A stretch of DNA of 6,977 nucleotides from Candidatus Odyssella thessalonicensis (GCA_005240015.1 SBBV01000235.1:1-6977); one strand, 5' to 3'; positions 1 through 6,920 are shown, counted from the first letter of the stretch. Translations and numbers: made by a program. The notes: generated by a model from the letters alone, not told the origin.

Positions 1-2
1 CG

Positions 3-572
3 CCGACGCTGGGCGGCTTCCTCCTGACGATCAAGGACGTGACGCAGAGCTGGATGGACAACGAGCAGGTGCGCGTGCCCGGCTTCCGCGACCGCATCGT
101 GCACATCACGCTGATGCCGGGCGAGGGCGGCGTGAACCTCGACATGCCGCCCGGGATGATCGCCGACATCGCCGAGCGCGGGCGCGTGGCCGGGCAGACC
201 CTCGCCGAGCGCTTTGCCTCGGGGCCGCAATGGGAGGTGGCCGAGGCCTGGGAAGGTCATCGCTGGGTGCGCTTCCGCTCGAGCATGTACGCGCTCGAGG
301 GCGCGCTCCGGAACTTCGAGAAAGGCTTGCGCGAGATCCACCCGAGCGACAAGGCGTTCGAGGAGCTGGCCGCGCGCCCCAAGGGCGCTCCGCCGCTGGC
401 CTTCCCGTGGTGGAACGGCGGCCAACGCGATTTCGCGCTGGCCTCGACCAAGGCGCTGCGCGAGATCGTGGCGTCGTGGCGGCTGCCGCCCCAGACCTTC
501 GGCCCCGCCGACGAGGACGATCCCGGGCCGCCCGAGCCGACGCCCGAGATGCGCATCGTGCCGCGCATCTGA
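3..572 (+). CDS. patatin-like phospholipase family protein, C-terminal part (5' end outside window)
   Basis: The frame is open from the first bases of the window to TGA at 570-572, so this is the 3' end of a gene that starts upstream. About 189 residues are visible. They include WMDNEQVRVPGFRDRIVHI (about residues 18-36 of the visible part), EGGVNLDMPP and a later HRWVRFRSSMYALEG block. I recall this style of sequence from the C-terminal half of bacterial patatin-like phospholipases, where a tryptophan-containing helix, a PG(F/Y)RDRIV segment and an EGG(V/L)NL(D/N)MP segment follow the catalytic domain. The nucleophile GxSxG and the catalytic Asp would lie upstream, so lipase activity cannot be judged here. 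The last roughly 25 residues are Pro/Glu/Asp-rich and probably disordered. GTG 39 and the later ATGs are internal codons, not starts. The family call rests on remembered family style, not on an alignment. Confidence 0.68.
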   Translation, partial: PTLGGFLLTIKDVTQSWMDNEQVRVPGFRDRIVHITLMPGEGGVNLDMPPGMIADIAERGRVAGQTLAERFASGPQWEVAEAWEGHRWVRFRSSMYALEGALRNFEKGLREIHPSDKAFEELAARPKGAPPLAFPWWNGGQRDFALASTKALREIVASWRLPPQTFGPADEDDPGPPEPTPEMRIVPRI

Positions 573-634
573 AGATTAAGGTCACAGGAGCCGGGGAGCC
601 GGGGAGAAGCAAGGAAGCTTCATCACCAAGGCAC

Positions 635-800
635 CGTCGCCGGGCCAAGTGGCCCGGCGACGCTCGCAGAAGCGAGCGACCGCGCCAAGTGGCGCGCGAA
701 AGAAAGCCTTCCCCCGCTTGCGGACGCTCGGGCTGCGCCCGAGCTTCGGGCAGAATCGCGCTTTGCGCGATTCTGCAGTAAGGCCCGCCTTTGGCGGGCC
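635..800. repeat. array of six consecutive short-loop hairpins inside element 1
   Basis: Six perfect hairpins follow one another. (1) 635-662 has a 12-bp stem and loop AAGT. (2) 661-678 has a 7-bp stem and loop AGAA, sharing two bases with the first. (3) 681-696 has a 6-bp stem and again loop AAGT. (4) 726-744 has a 7-8 bp stem around CTGCG. (5) 751-775 has an 11-bp stem and loop TTT. (6) 782-800 has an 8-bp stem and loop TTT. CCTTCCCC at 707-714 can pair with GGGGAAGG at 804-811, closing hairpins 4-6 into a four-way branched structure. The stems differ in sequence, so this is a palindrome array and not a tandem repeat. It could be folded RNA downstream of the patatin-like gene or DNA-level palindromes of an interspersed repeat family. 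Structure is seen by eye; function is unknown. Confidence 0.7.
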
Positions 801-902
801 GTCGGGGAAGGTTGGATGGGAGTGTCTCTCCACCGGGAATCGCGGATCGCCGCCGTGCGCGTCATCGACCCGACCACGAATCCGTCCTCACCCCCACCCT
901 AA

Positions 903-936
903 CCCTCCCCCGCTAATCGCGGGGGAGGGGAATTTT
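903..936 (+). terminator. GC hairpin plus short T run (possible terminator), proteobacterial CCCTCCCC-type repeat
   Basis: CCCTCCCCCGC (903-913), loop TAATC (914-918) and GCGGGGGAGGG (919-929) form a perfect 11-bp stem, followed by GAATTTT. The preceding CTCACCCCCACCCTAACCCTCC belongs to a very common interspersed repeat in proteobacterial genomes, which produces spurious HPHPNPPPLIAGEG-type translations. The T run is only four bases, so termination would be moderate at best. It lies more than 330 bases after the patatin-like stop codon. Confidence 0.4.
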
Positions 937-1009
937 CGCGCGCCTTCGTGGTGAATCTTCCTTCTCCCCGGCTCCCCGGCTCCCTGTTCACTTTACCCGG
1001 CCGCGGCCG

Positions 1010-1039
1010 GTCAAATCTCGAACCAAGTGGTATTATATT
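1010..1039 (+). promoter_or_regulatory. candidate glnD promoter (AT-rich patch)
   Basis: GTATTATATTC at 1030-1040 is a sharp AT-rich island in GC-rich DNA, about 60 bases before the glnD ATG and just past the end of element 1. TTATAT (1033-1038) or TATATT (1034-1039) could act as a -10 box. The best -35 at a suitable distance is GTCAAA (1010-1015), which is a poor match. The position fits a sigma-70 promoter for glnD, but the -35 support is weak. Confidence 0.33.
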
Positions 1040-1098
1040 CCGGGCAAGGCCAAACTGTGGCCGAAATCGCCTTCCCATAGCCGGCAGCCGACCCCCTG

Positions 1099-3885
1099 AT
1101 GCACGCCCTCGCCAAGCCCGACGTCTCCCAGCCGCGCACGATCGTGGATCGGCGGATGCTGATGGAGCGCCTCGACGGTATCGGCAAGGACCGGCCCGCG
1201 CCCGAGCAGCGCGCCGCCGTGCTGGTGCTGTTCAAGGATGCGCTGGCGGCGGGCCGGGCCGAGATCAAGCGGCGCTTCGAGGCCAACCGCGATGCGAGGA
1301 CGCGCGGGCGCGAGTGCGTCCGGGCCACCGCCTACCTCGTCGATCAGCTGGTCCGGACGCTCTACGACTACGCGTTCGAGAAGGTCTATCCCAACCCCAA
1401 CCCCACCGCCGGCGAGAAGAAGGCCGTGGTCGCGACCGGCGGCTACGGGCGCGGCGAGCTGGCGCCGCAATCCGACATCGATCTCCTGTTCCTGCTCTCG
1501 TACAAGCTCACGCCGCATGCCGAGCAGGTGATCGAATACATGCTCTACATGCTGTGGGACCTGGGGCTCAAAGTGGGCCACGCCACGCGCTCGGTCGACG
1601 AATGCGTGCGCATGGCGAAGCAGGACCAGACGATCCGCACGGCGCTCCTCGAGGCGCGCTATCTCTGGGGCGATGCCGCGCTCTATCGCGAGCTCCGGAC
1701 CCGCTTCCGCGAGCTCGCCGCGGCCGAAGGGCCGGTCGCCTTCGTCGAGAAGAAGCTCGCCGAGCGCGACGAGCGGCACTTGAAGATGGGCGATTCGCGC
1801 TACGTCGTCGAGCCCAACATCAAGGACGGCAAGGGCGGCCTGCGCGATCTCCACACGCTCTACTGGATCGCCAAATACATCTACCAGCTCGACGACCCGG
1901 CCGATCTCGTCGAGCGCGGGGTGTTTACGCGGCGCGAGGCGGCCAAGTTCGACCGCGCGCACGCGTTCCTCACCACGGTGCGCTGCCACCTCCACTACCT
2001 CGCCGGCCGGCCCGAGGAGCGCCTGACCTTCGACGTGCAGCCGACGCTCGGCGCGCGCATGGGCTATGGCGACCGGCCCGGCGTCTCGGGCGTCGAGCGC
2101 TTCATGAAGCACTACTACCTCGTCGCCAAGGACGTCGGCGACCTGACGCGCATCTTCTGCGCGGCGCTCGAGGCCGAGCACAAGCGCAAGCCCCGCTTCC
2201 GCTTCACGCTCTTGCCGAAGAAGCGCGAGATCGAGGGCTTCCGGGTGCTGGACGGGCGCCTCACCGTCGCGCACGAGAACGCGTTTCGCGACGATCCGGT
2301 GAATTTCCTGCGCCTCTTCCACACCGCGCAGGAGCACGACCTCGACATCCACCCGGCGGCGCTGCGCATCATCACGCAGCAGCTCGGCCTCATCGACAAT
2401 GCGCTGCGCGAGAATCCGGAGGCCAATCGCCTGTTCCTCGAGATGATGACCTCGAAGAAGGAGCCGGCGATCACGCTCACGCGCTTGAACGAGGCCGGCG
2501 TGTTCGGCCGCTTCGTGCCCGATTTCGGCCGCGTCGTGGCGCTGATGCAGCACGACATGTATCACGTCTATACCGTGGACGAGCACACGATCCGCGCGAT
2601 CGGCTTGCTCGGCGAGATCGAGGCGGGCTTGAAGAGGGACGATCACCCGCTCGCCTCGGAGATCGTTCACAAGGTCTCGTCGCGCCGCGCGCTCTACGTG
2701 GCGGTGTTCCTGCACGACATCGCGAAGGGCCGCGGCGGCGACCATTCCGAGATCGGCGCCGAGCTCGCGAAGACGCTCGGGCCCCGCTTCGGGCTGACGC
2801 CCGAGGAGACCGACAACGTCGCCTGGCTCGTGCTGCACCACCTCGACATGAGCAAGGCCGCGCAGAAGCGCGACATCGACGACCCCAAGACGATCGCCGA
2901 TTTCGCCGCCTTCGTGCAGTCGCCCGAGCGCCTGAAGCTGCTGCTCGTGCTCACCGTCGTCGACATGCGCGCGACCAGCCCCAAGGTGTGGAACAACTGG
3001 AAGGCCTCGCTGCTGCGCGAGCTCTATTTCCGCACCGAGGAAGCGCTCGGCGGGTCGCCCACCGGCGCCAACGTGGCGGCGCGCGTCGAGCGCGCCAAGG
3101 AGGCGCTGGTCAAGCGCTTGAGGGGCTGGCCCGTCGCCGAGATCGAGGAGCACCTGGCGCGCGGCTATGCGGCCTACTGGCTCTCGGAGGACACCGAGAC
3201 GCAGCTGCGCCACGCCGAGCTGGTGCAGCGCGCCAGCAAGGCCGGCGAGAAGATCGCGATCGCCGCACGCCACGATGCCACGCGCGCGGTGACCGAGGTG
3301 ACGGTCTACACGCCCGACCACGCCGGCCTGTTCTCGCAGATCGCCGGCGCCATGGCGCTGTCGCGCGCCAACATCGTCGATGCGCGCATCTTCACGCTCA
3401 CCAACGGCTGGGCGCTCGACACCTTCTATGTGCAGGATCCGGAGGGACGCCCGTTCGAGGACGAGCCGAGCCTGGAGCGCCTCAAGGCACGCATCGCGGC
3501 GGCGCTTTCGGGCACGTTGAAGCTCACGCGCGAGCTCAAGGGGCGCGAGTCGCTGCCGAAGCGCGCGCACGTGTTCCAGGTGCCGCCGCGCGTCATCATC
3601 GACAACGCCGCCTCCCGCTTCGCCACCGTGATCGAGGTGAACGGCCGCGACCGCCCGGGCCTGCTCTACGACGTCACGCGCGCGCTCACCGAATGCGGCC
3701 TCCAGATCACCTCGGCCAAGATCTCGACCTTCGGCGAGCGCGTCGTCGACGTGTTCTACGTGAAGGACGTGTTCGGCATGAAGGTCGAGCACGAGAGGAA
3801 GCAGGAACAGGTGAAGAAGCGCGTGCTCGAAGCCCTGGGCGGCGCCGAGCCCGCCAAGCCCGCCGAAGCGAAGGCGGCGGAGTAG
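1099..3885 (+). CDS. glnD: [protein-PII] uridylyltransferase / uridylyl-removing enzyme GlnD
   Basis: This bifunctional cytosolic nitrogen sensor uridylylates PII proteins (GlnB/GlnK) when glutamine is low and removes UMP when glutamine is high. The 928 residues compare with 890 in E. coli and roughly 930-950 in alphaproteobacteria. The nucleotidyltransferase motif GGYGRGELAPQSDIDLLFL lies at 114-132, with catalytic-type Asp126 and Asp128. An HD-type hydrolase domain follows: HVYTVDEH at 489-496, the HD pair His539-Asp540 in FLHDIAKGRGGDH, HHLDMS at 580-585 and TVVDMRATSPKVW around Asp622. Two ACT domains for glutamine sensing sit near 732-790 and 841-912, each with a D(H/R)(A/P)GL motif. The last 16 residues are an Ala/Pro/Glu-rich tail. 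TAG at 1078-1080 closes the frame upstream, and ATG 1099 is the first ATG after it. No clear Shine-Dalgarno precedes it. All expected catalytic residues are present. Confidence 0.97.
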   Translation: MHALAKPDVSQPRTIVDRRMLMERLDGIGKDRPAPEQRAAVLVLFKDALAAGRAEIKRRFEANRDARTRGRECVRATAYLVDQLVRTLYDYAFEKVYPNPNPTAGEKKAVVATGGYGRGELAPQSDIDLLFLLSYKLTPHAEQVIEYMLYMLWDLGLKVGHATRSVDECVRMAKQDQTIRTALLEARYLWGDAALYRELRTRFRELAAAEGPVAFVEKKLAERDERHLKMGDSRYVVEPNIKDGKGGLRDLHTLYWIAKYIYQLDDPADLVERGVFTRREAAKFDRAHAFLTTVRCHLHYLAGRPEERLTFDVQPTLGARMGYGDRPGVSGVERFMKHYYLVAKDVGDLTRIFCAALEAEHKRKPRFRFTLLPKKREIEGFRVLDGRLTVAHENAFRDDPVNFLRLFHTAQEHDLDIHPAALRIITQQLGLIDNALRENPEANRLFLEMMTSKKEPAITLTRLNEAGVFGRFVPDFGRVVALMQHDMYHVYTVDEHTIRAIGLLGEIEAGLKRDDHPLASEIVHKVSSRRALYVAVFLHDIAKGRGGDHSEIGAELAKTLGPRFGLTPEETDNVAWLVLHHLDMSKAAQKRDIDDPKTIADFAAFVQSPERLKLLLVLTVVDMRATSPKVWNNWKASLLRELYFRTEEALGGSPTGANVAARVERAKEALVKRLRGWPVAEIEEHLARGYAAYWLSEDTETQLRHAELVQRASKAGEKIAIAARHDATRAVTEVTVYTPDHAGLFSQIAGAMALSRANIVDARIFTLTNGWALDTFYVQDPEGRPFEDEPSLERLKARIAAALSGTLKLTRELKGRESLPKRAHVFQVPPRVIIDNAASRFATVIEVNGRDRPGLLYDVTRALTECGLQITSAKISTFGERVVDVFYVKDVFGMKVEHERKQEQVKKRVLEALGGAEPAKPAEAKAAE

Positions 3886-3894
3886 TACAAGTGG

Positions 3895-4070
3895 GCAGGG
3901 AGGCGCGGAGGCGGGGAGAAGGTAGAGTTTTCTCCACCAAGGCACCACGACACCAAGACACCAAGAAGGTCTTGCGCGCCAAAGGCGCGCATTTTTTGTT
4001 TTTGTTGGTGACTTCGTGTCTTGGTGCCTTGGTGGTGATACTCTTTCTCCCCGCCTCCCCGCCTCGCTGC
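3895..4070. repeat. palindromic intergenic element 2
   Basis: This is an imperfect inverted repeat of about 176 bases starting 9 bases after the glnD stop. The outer blocks GGAGGCGGGGAGAA (3907-3920) and TTCTCCCCGCCTCC (4045-4058) match perfectly. The inner blocks CCACCAAGGCACCA (3934-3947) and TGGTGCCTTGGTGG (4022-4035) also match perfectly. Between them each arm is built of octamers: on the left CCAAGGCA, CCACGACA, CCAAGACA, CCAAGAAG at 3937-3968. The centre is a GC hairpin with a T tract, listed as a terminator. The element fills nearly the whole glnD-murJ gap and ends 12 bases before the murJ ATG. It resembles elements 1 and 3 and carries no protein gene; short frames read through it give only repeat-derived peptides. 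Confidence 0.8.
3973..4003 (+). terminator. intrinsic terminator candidate after glnD
   Basis: TGCGCGCC (3973-3980), loop AAA and GGCGCGCA (3984-3991) form an 8-bp stem, followed at once by TTTTTTGTTTTT (3992-4003). A GC stem with a three-base loop and a long T tract on the + strand is the classical rho-independent form, about 90 bases after the glnD stop. It is nested at the centre of element 2, whose long arms could compete with or reinforce this fold. Confidence 0.72.
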
Positions 4071-4082
4071 TAACTTCGTTTC

Positions 4083-5690
4083 ATGGCGCTGCTCCGCTCG
4101 TCGCTGATCGTCGGCAGCAACACGCTGCTCTCGCGCATCTTGGGCTATGTGCGCGACATCCTGATCGCGCGCGCGCTCGGAACGACGGGCGTGATCGAGG
4201 CCTTCGTCGTCGCGTTCCGCTTCCCCAATCTCTTCCGCCGGCTCGTCGCCGAGGGCGCCTTCTCCGCCGCCTTCGTGCCGATGCTGGCGAAGAAGCTCGA
4301 GAAGGAGGGGAAGGCCCAGGCGCTCGCCTTCGCCTCCAACACGATGGCGTGGCTCCTGCTGATCCTCGTGCTGTTCACGATCGCGGCCGAGATCTTCATG
4401 GAAGCGATCGTGACGGTGATCGCGCCGGGCTTCCGCGACCAGCCCGCCCTGTTCGACGCCACCGTGCTGTTCACGCGCCTTACTCTCCCCTACCTCGTCG
4501 CGATGACGATCGTGGCGCTTTTGAGCGGCGTCCTGAACGTCAACTACAAATTCGCGATGGCGGCGGCGGCGCCGACGCTGCTGAACGTGATCATGATCCT
4601 GGGGCTCGTCTTCGCCGTCCCCTGGTTCAAGAGCGCGGGCCACATGCTCTCCTGGGCCGTGGCCGTCGCCGGCATCGCGCAATATCTCTGGCTCGGCTAT
4701 GCCTGCTGGAAGGCGGGATTGCGCCTCTCGCTGCCGGTTCCGCACCTCACCGAATCGACGAAGCGGCTCTTGAGGCTGATGGTGCCCGGCATCATCGGCG
4801 GCGGGATGACGCAGATCAATCTCCTGATCGGCACGATCATCGCAAGCTTCATCGCCGGCGCCGTGTCGGTCCTCTACTTCGCCGACCGCATCTACCAGTT
4901 CCCGCTCGGCATGATCGGCATCGCGATCGGCACCGCGCTCCTGCCCGAGCTCTCGCGCCGGATCCACGGCGAGCCCGAGGCCGCGAACGCGGTGCAGAAC
5001 CGCGCGGTCGAGCTCGCGATGCTGCTGACCCTGCCGGCGGCGGCGGCGCTCGTCGCGATCGCCGATGCGATCTGCATCGTGATGTTCCAGTACGGCCGCT
5101 TCACATTGAAGGACGCGCACGACACCGCGGTGGCGCTGGCCGCGTTCTCCTGCGGCCTCCCCGCCTATGTGCTGATCCGCGTGTTCGCGCCCGGCTTCTA
5201 CGCGCGCGAGGACACGCGCTCGCCGGTGATCTACGCCGTCGTCTCGATGGCGACCAACATCGCGCTGTCGGTGGTGCTGGTCTGGCCGCCCTTCGGCCTG
5301 TGGCCCACGCTCGGCTTTCTCGGCATCGCCATCGCCACCGCGATCGCTGCCTGGGTGAATGCGGCGCTGTTGGGCCTCATGCTGGCGCGGCGCCGGCACT
5401 GGCGGCTCGACACGCGCCTGAAATCGCGCCTGCCGCGCATCGCGCTGGCCGCGCTGGTGATGGCCGGGGCGCTCGTGCCGCTGGCCTATTGGCTCACCCC
5501 CTGGATCGAGCCGCGCGGCGCGTTGCGCATCGCGGCGCTGGCCATTCTCGTGCTCGCTGGAATGCTGGTCTACGCGGTGCTCTGCATCGGCTTCCGCGTT
5601 TCGAGCATCGGCGAGCTGCGCGAGGCGCTGCGCCGCCGCCGCGGCGGCAAGAAAGAAGAGAGAGCCACGCCCCCGCCGAGCTTCGATTGA
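4083..5690 (+). CDS. murJ: lipid II flippase MurJ (MviN)
   Basis: MurJ is an inner-membrane MOP-superfamily flippase that moves lipid-linked peptidoglycan precursor (lipid II) to the periplasmic side. The 535 residues compare with 511 in E. coli and are hydrophobic throughout, fitting 14 membrane helices. The N-terminus aligns without gaps to E. coli MurJ as I remember it: [17 protein letters not shown] (17-33) and [20 protein letters not shown] (45-64). This places the cavity arginines Arg18, Arg24 and Arg52 at identical numbers. Arg269 in [12 protein letters not shown] corresponds to E. coli Arg270. Position 39 is Glu where E. coli has Asp39. FQYGRF and APGFYARED in the second half are also family-typical. 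The C-terminus is a charged tail ([19 protein letters not shown]). An in-frame TAA at 4071-4073 leaves ATG 4083 as the only ATG start. There is no Shine-Dalgarno, and the start lies just after element 2. Confidence 0.97.
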   Translation: MALLRSSLIVGSNTLLSRILGYVRDILIARALGTTGVIEAFVVAFRFPNLFRRLVAEGAFSAAFVPMLAKKLEKEGKAQALAFASNTMAWLLLILVLFTIAAEIFMEAIVTVIAPGFRDQPALFDATVLFTRLTLPYLVAMTIVALLSGVLNVNYKFAMAAAAPTLLNVIMILGLVFAVPWFKSAGHMLSWAVAVAGIAQYLWLGYACWKAGLRLSLPVPHLTESTKRLLRLMVPGIIGGGMTQINLLIGTIIASFIAGAVSVLYFADRIYQFPLGMIGIAIGTALLPELSRRIHGEPEAANAVQNRAVELAMLLTLPAAAALVAIADAICIVMFQYGRFTLKDAHDTAVALAAFSCGLPAYVLIRVFAPGFYAREDTRSPVIYAVVSMATNIALSVVLVWPPFGLWPTLGFLGIAIATAIAAWVNAALLGLMLARRRHWRLDTRLKSRLPRIALAALVMAGALVPLAYWLTPWIEPRGALRIAALAILVLAGMLVYAVLCIGFRVSSIGELREALRRRRGGKKEERATPPPSFD

Positions 5691-5703
5691 CGCGGCAGAA
5701 GAA

Positions 5704-5783
5704 TTCACCACGAAGACACGAAGTATGCCGAGCGCGCCGTCGCGCGACGATTTTCTTCGTGGGCTTCGTGTCTTCGTGGTGAA
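5704..5783. repeat. palindromic intergenic element 3
   Basis: A perfect 20-base inverted repeat begins 13 bases after the murJ stop: TTCACCACGAAGACACGAAG (5704-5723) and its complement CTTCGTGTCTTCGTGGTGAA (5764-5783). The 40-base centre holds a small GC hairpin and a T-rich run. The arms have the same CACSAAG octamer style as elements 1 and 2 but lack their outer GGAG/CCGGGGAG block, so this looks like a short member of the same family. Confidence 0.8.
5732..5755 (+). terminator. weak terminator candidate after murJ
   Basis: GCGCG (5732-5736), loop CCGT and CGCGC (5741-5745) form a short stem, followed by GACGATTTTC. The T run is short and separated from the stem by several bases, so it is weaker than the one after glnD. 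The 20-bp arms of element 3 around it would give a long hairpin in RNA, which may matter more than the small core. Confidence 0.35.
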
Positions 5784-5799
5784 GGCGTCGCGGCGTCCG

Positions 5800-5829
5800 C
5801 TTGACCGCGCCTGGCGAGCGGGGCTATCT
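5800..5829 (+). promoter_or_regulatory. candidate trpS promoter, alphaproteobacterial sigma-70 type
   Basis: CTTGACC at 5800-5806 and CTATCT at 5824-5829 are separated by 17 bases (18 if the -35 box is taken as CTTGAC). This is close to the CTTGAC/CTATAT consensus described for rhizobial housekeeping sigma factor. It sits right after element 3 and would give a leader of about 30 bases before the trpS ATG. It implies that trpS can be transcribed independently of murJ. Confidence 0.5.
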
Positions 5830-5868
5830 CGCGCGGCCCTTCTTCAACTCGGAACCTCCCAAAACCCA

Positions 5869-6879
5869 ATGAAACGCATCTTCTCGGGCATCCAACCCTC
5901 GGGCGGATTCACGCTTGGCAACTATCTCGGCGCGGTCAAGAACTGGGTCGCGCTGCAGAAGGACTACGAGTGCATCTACTGCATCGTCGATCTGCACGCG
6001 ATCACGCAGTGGCAGGACCCCCAAGAGCTGCGCGCCAATTCGCGGCTCGGCGCTGCCACGCTGATGGCGGTCGGCATCGACACCAGGAAGCACATCATCC
6101 TGCTGCAGAGCCTGGTGCCGCACCACGCGCAGCTCGCCTGGGTGTTCAACTGCGTGGCGCGGGTCGGCTGGATGAACCGCATGACGCAGTTCAAGGACAA
6201 GGCAGGGAAGGACCGCGAGAGCGCGTCGCTCGGACTCTACGCCTATCCCTCGCTGATGGCGGCCGACATCCTGCTCTACAAGGCGACGCATGTGCCGGTG
6301 GGCGAGGACCAGAAGCAACACGTCGAGCTCACGCGCGACATCGCGCAGAAGTTCAACCACGACTACAAGGTCGACTTCTTCCCGCTGACCGAGCCGCTGA
6401 TCTATGGCGAGGCCACGCGCGTGATGAGCCTGCGCGACGGCACCAAGAAGATGTCGAAATCGGACGCCTCCGACTATTCGCGCATCAACCTGACCGACGA
6501 TGCCGACACGATCGCCGACAAGATCAAGAAGGCGAAGACCGATCCGCATCCGCTGCCCGATGCGCCGCCGGCCTCCGACAAGGCGCGCGCGGCGCGGCCC
6601 GAGGCCTACAACCTGATGGGCATCTACGCGGCGCTCGCCGAAACGACGATCGACGCCGTGGCGAAGGAGCACGGCGGCAAGCAGTTCTCGGCGTTCAAGA
6701 ACGCGCTGACCGAGCTCACCGTCGCGAAGCTCGGGCCCGTCACCGCCGAGATGCGCCGCCTCAACGCCGATCCCGGCGCCGTCGACGCGGTCCTGCGCGA
6801 GGGCGCCGAGCGCTGCCGGACGATGGCCGAGCCGGTTCTCGAAGAGGTCTATCGCATCGTCGGCTTCTTGAAGCCGTAG
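5869..6879 (+). CDS. trpS: tryptophanyl-tRNA synthetase TrpS
   Basis: This class I aminoacyl-tRNA synthetase charges tRNA-Trp with tryptophan in the cytosol. The product is 336 residues, against 334 in E. coli. [19 protein letters not shown] (4-22) contains the HIGH-equivalent TLGN (15-18). [10 protein letters not shown] has Met130 and Asp133, which correspond to the tryptophan-binding Met129 and Asp132 of the Geobacillus enzyme. GEDQ is at 145-148, and the KMSKS loop is intact at 194-198. [23 protein letters not shown] resembles alphaproteobacterial TrpS. The frame stays open upstream to ATG 5725, but the 48 added residues are translated from repeat element 3 and the promoter and are unlike TrpS, so ATG 5869 (MKRIFSG) is chosen. 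A weak GGAA at 5851-5854 is the only ribosome-binding candidate and lies rather far away. There are no signs of damage. Confidence 0.97.
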   Translation: MKRIFSGIQPSGGFTLGNYLGAVKNWVALQKDYECIYCIVDLHAITQWQDPQELRANSRLGAATLMAVGIDTRKHIILLQSLVPHHAQLAWVFNCVARVGWMNRMTQFKDKAGKDRESASLGLYAYPSLMAADILLYKATHVPVGEDQKQHVELTRDIAQKFNHDYKVDFFPLTEPLIYGEATRVMSLRDGTKKMSKSDASDYSRINLTDDADTIADKIKKAKTDPHPLPDAPPASDKARAARPEAYNLMGIYAALAETTIDAVAKEHGGKQFSAFKNALTELTVAKLGPVTAEMRRLNADPGAVDAVLREGAERCRTMAEPVLEEVYRIVGFLKP

Positions 6880-6920
6880 AGCGCATTTCGAACCGGATGG
6901 ACTCGGCGTCTGCGGCGTAG

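Larger units (their letters stand above)
581..991. repeat. large palindromic intergenic element 1
   Basis: A perfect 23-base inverted repeat forms the outer arms: 587-609, beginning GGAGCCGGGGAGCC, and 961-983, ending GGCTCCCCGGCTCC. The match continues imperfectly outward (GTCACAGGAG at 581-590 against CTCCCTGTTCAC at 980-991) and inward (GAAGCTTCATCACCAAGGCAC from 614 against the complement of GCCTTCGTGGTGAATCTTC ending at 960). The roughly 350 bases between the arms carry several tight hairpins, described separately. Together with the following leader this accounts for the 526-base gap between the patatin-like gene and glnD. No coding frame in the gap looks like a protein. I see no transposase and no clear target-site duplication. 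It shares the 12-mer CACCAAGGCACC (624-635) with element 2 (3935-3946), which suggests a common family. Confidence 0.75.

Noticed and set aside
707..811. Cloverleaf-like fold as a tRNA gene
   Set aside because: There is no T-loop GTTCRA motif, anticodon arm geometry or CCA-end acceptor; stem lengths do not fit a tRNA.
649..954. Short frames in the 573-1098 gap (on both strands) as small proteins
   Set aside because: They translate hairpins and the common CCCTCACCCC-type repeat (HPHPNPPPLIAGEG peptide), which gives spurious hypothetical proteins in many genomes. There is no start signal or family resemblance.
581..991. Element 1 as a complete insertion sequence or MITE with target duplication
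   Set aside because: Despite the inverted arms, there is no transposase and I could not see a direct repeat at the borders. It is kept as a repeat of unknown mobility.
1033..3948. 971-codon open frame on the - strand across glnD
   Set aside because: It exactly shadows glnD in GC-rich DNA, where stop codons are rare on the opposite strand. Its translation is a His/Arg/Leu/Val-rich composition with no recognisable domain, while the + strand encodes complete GlnD.
3937..3968. Octamer repeats as a CRISPR array
   Set aside because: The units are contiguous 8-base repeats with no spacers, and no cas gene is present.
948..4073. 1041-codon + strand frame overlapping glnD
   Set aside because: Its translation is Arg/Ala-rich in a shifted frame and begins and ends in repeat elements. 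glnD in the other frame has all family motifs.
3756..5711. 651-codon - strand frame over murJ
   Set aside because: A shadow frame with Arg/His/Asp/Glu-rich low-complexity translation that runs through repeat element 2. MurJ on the + strand explains the sequence.
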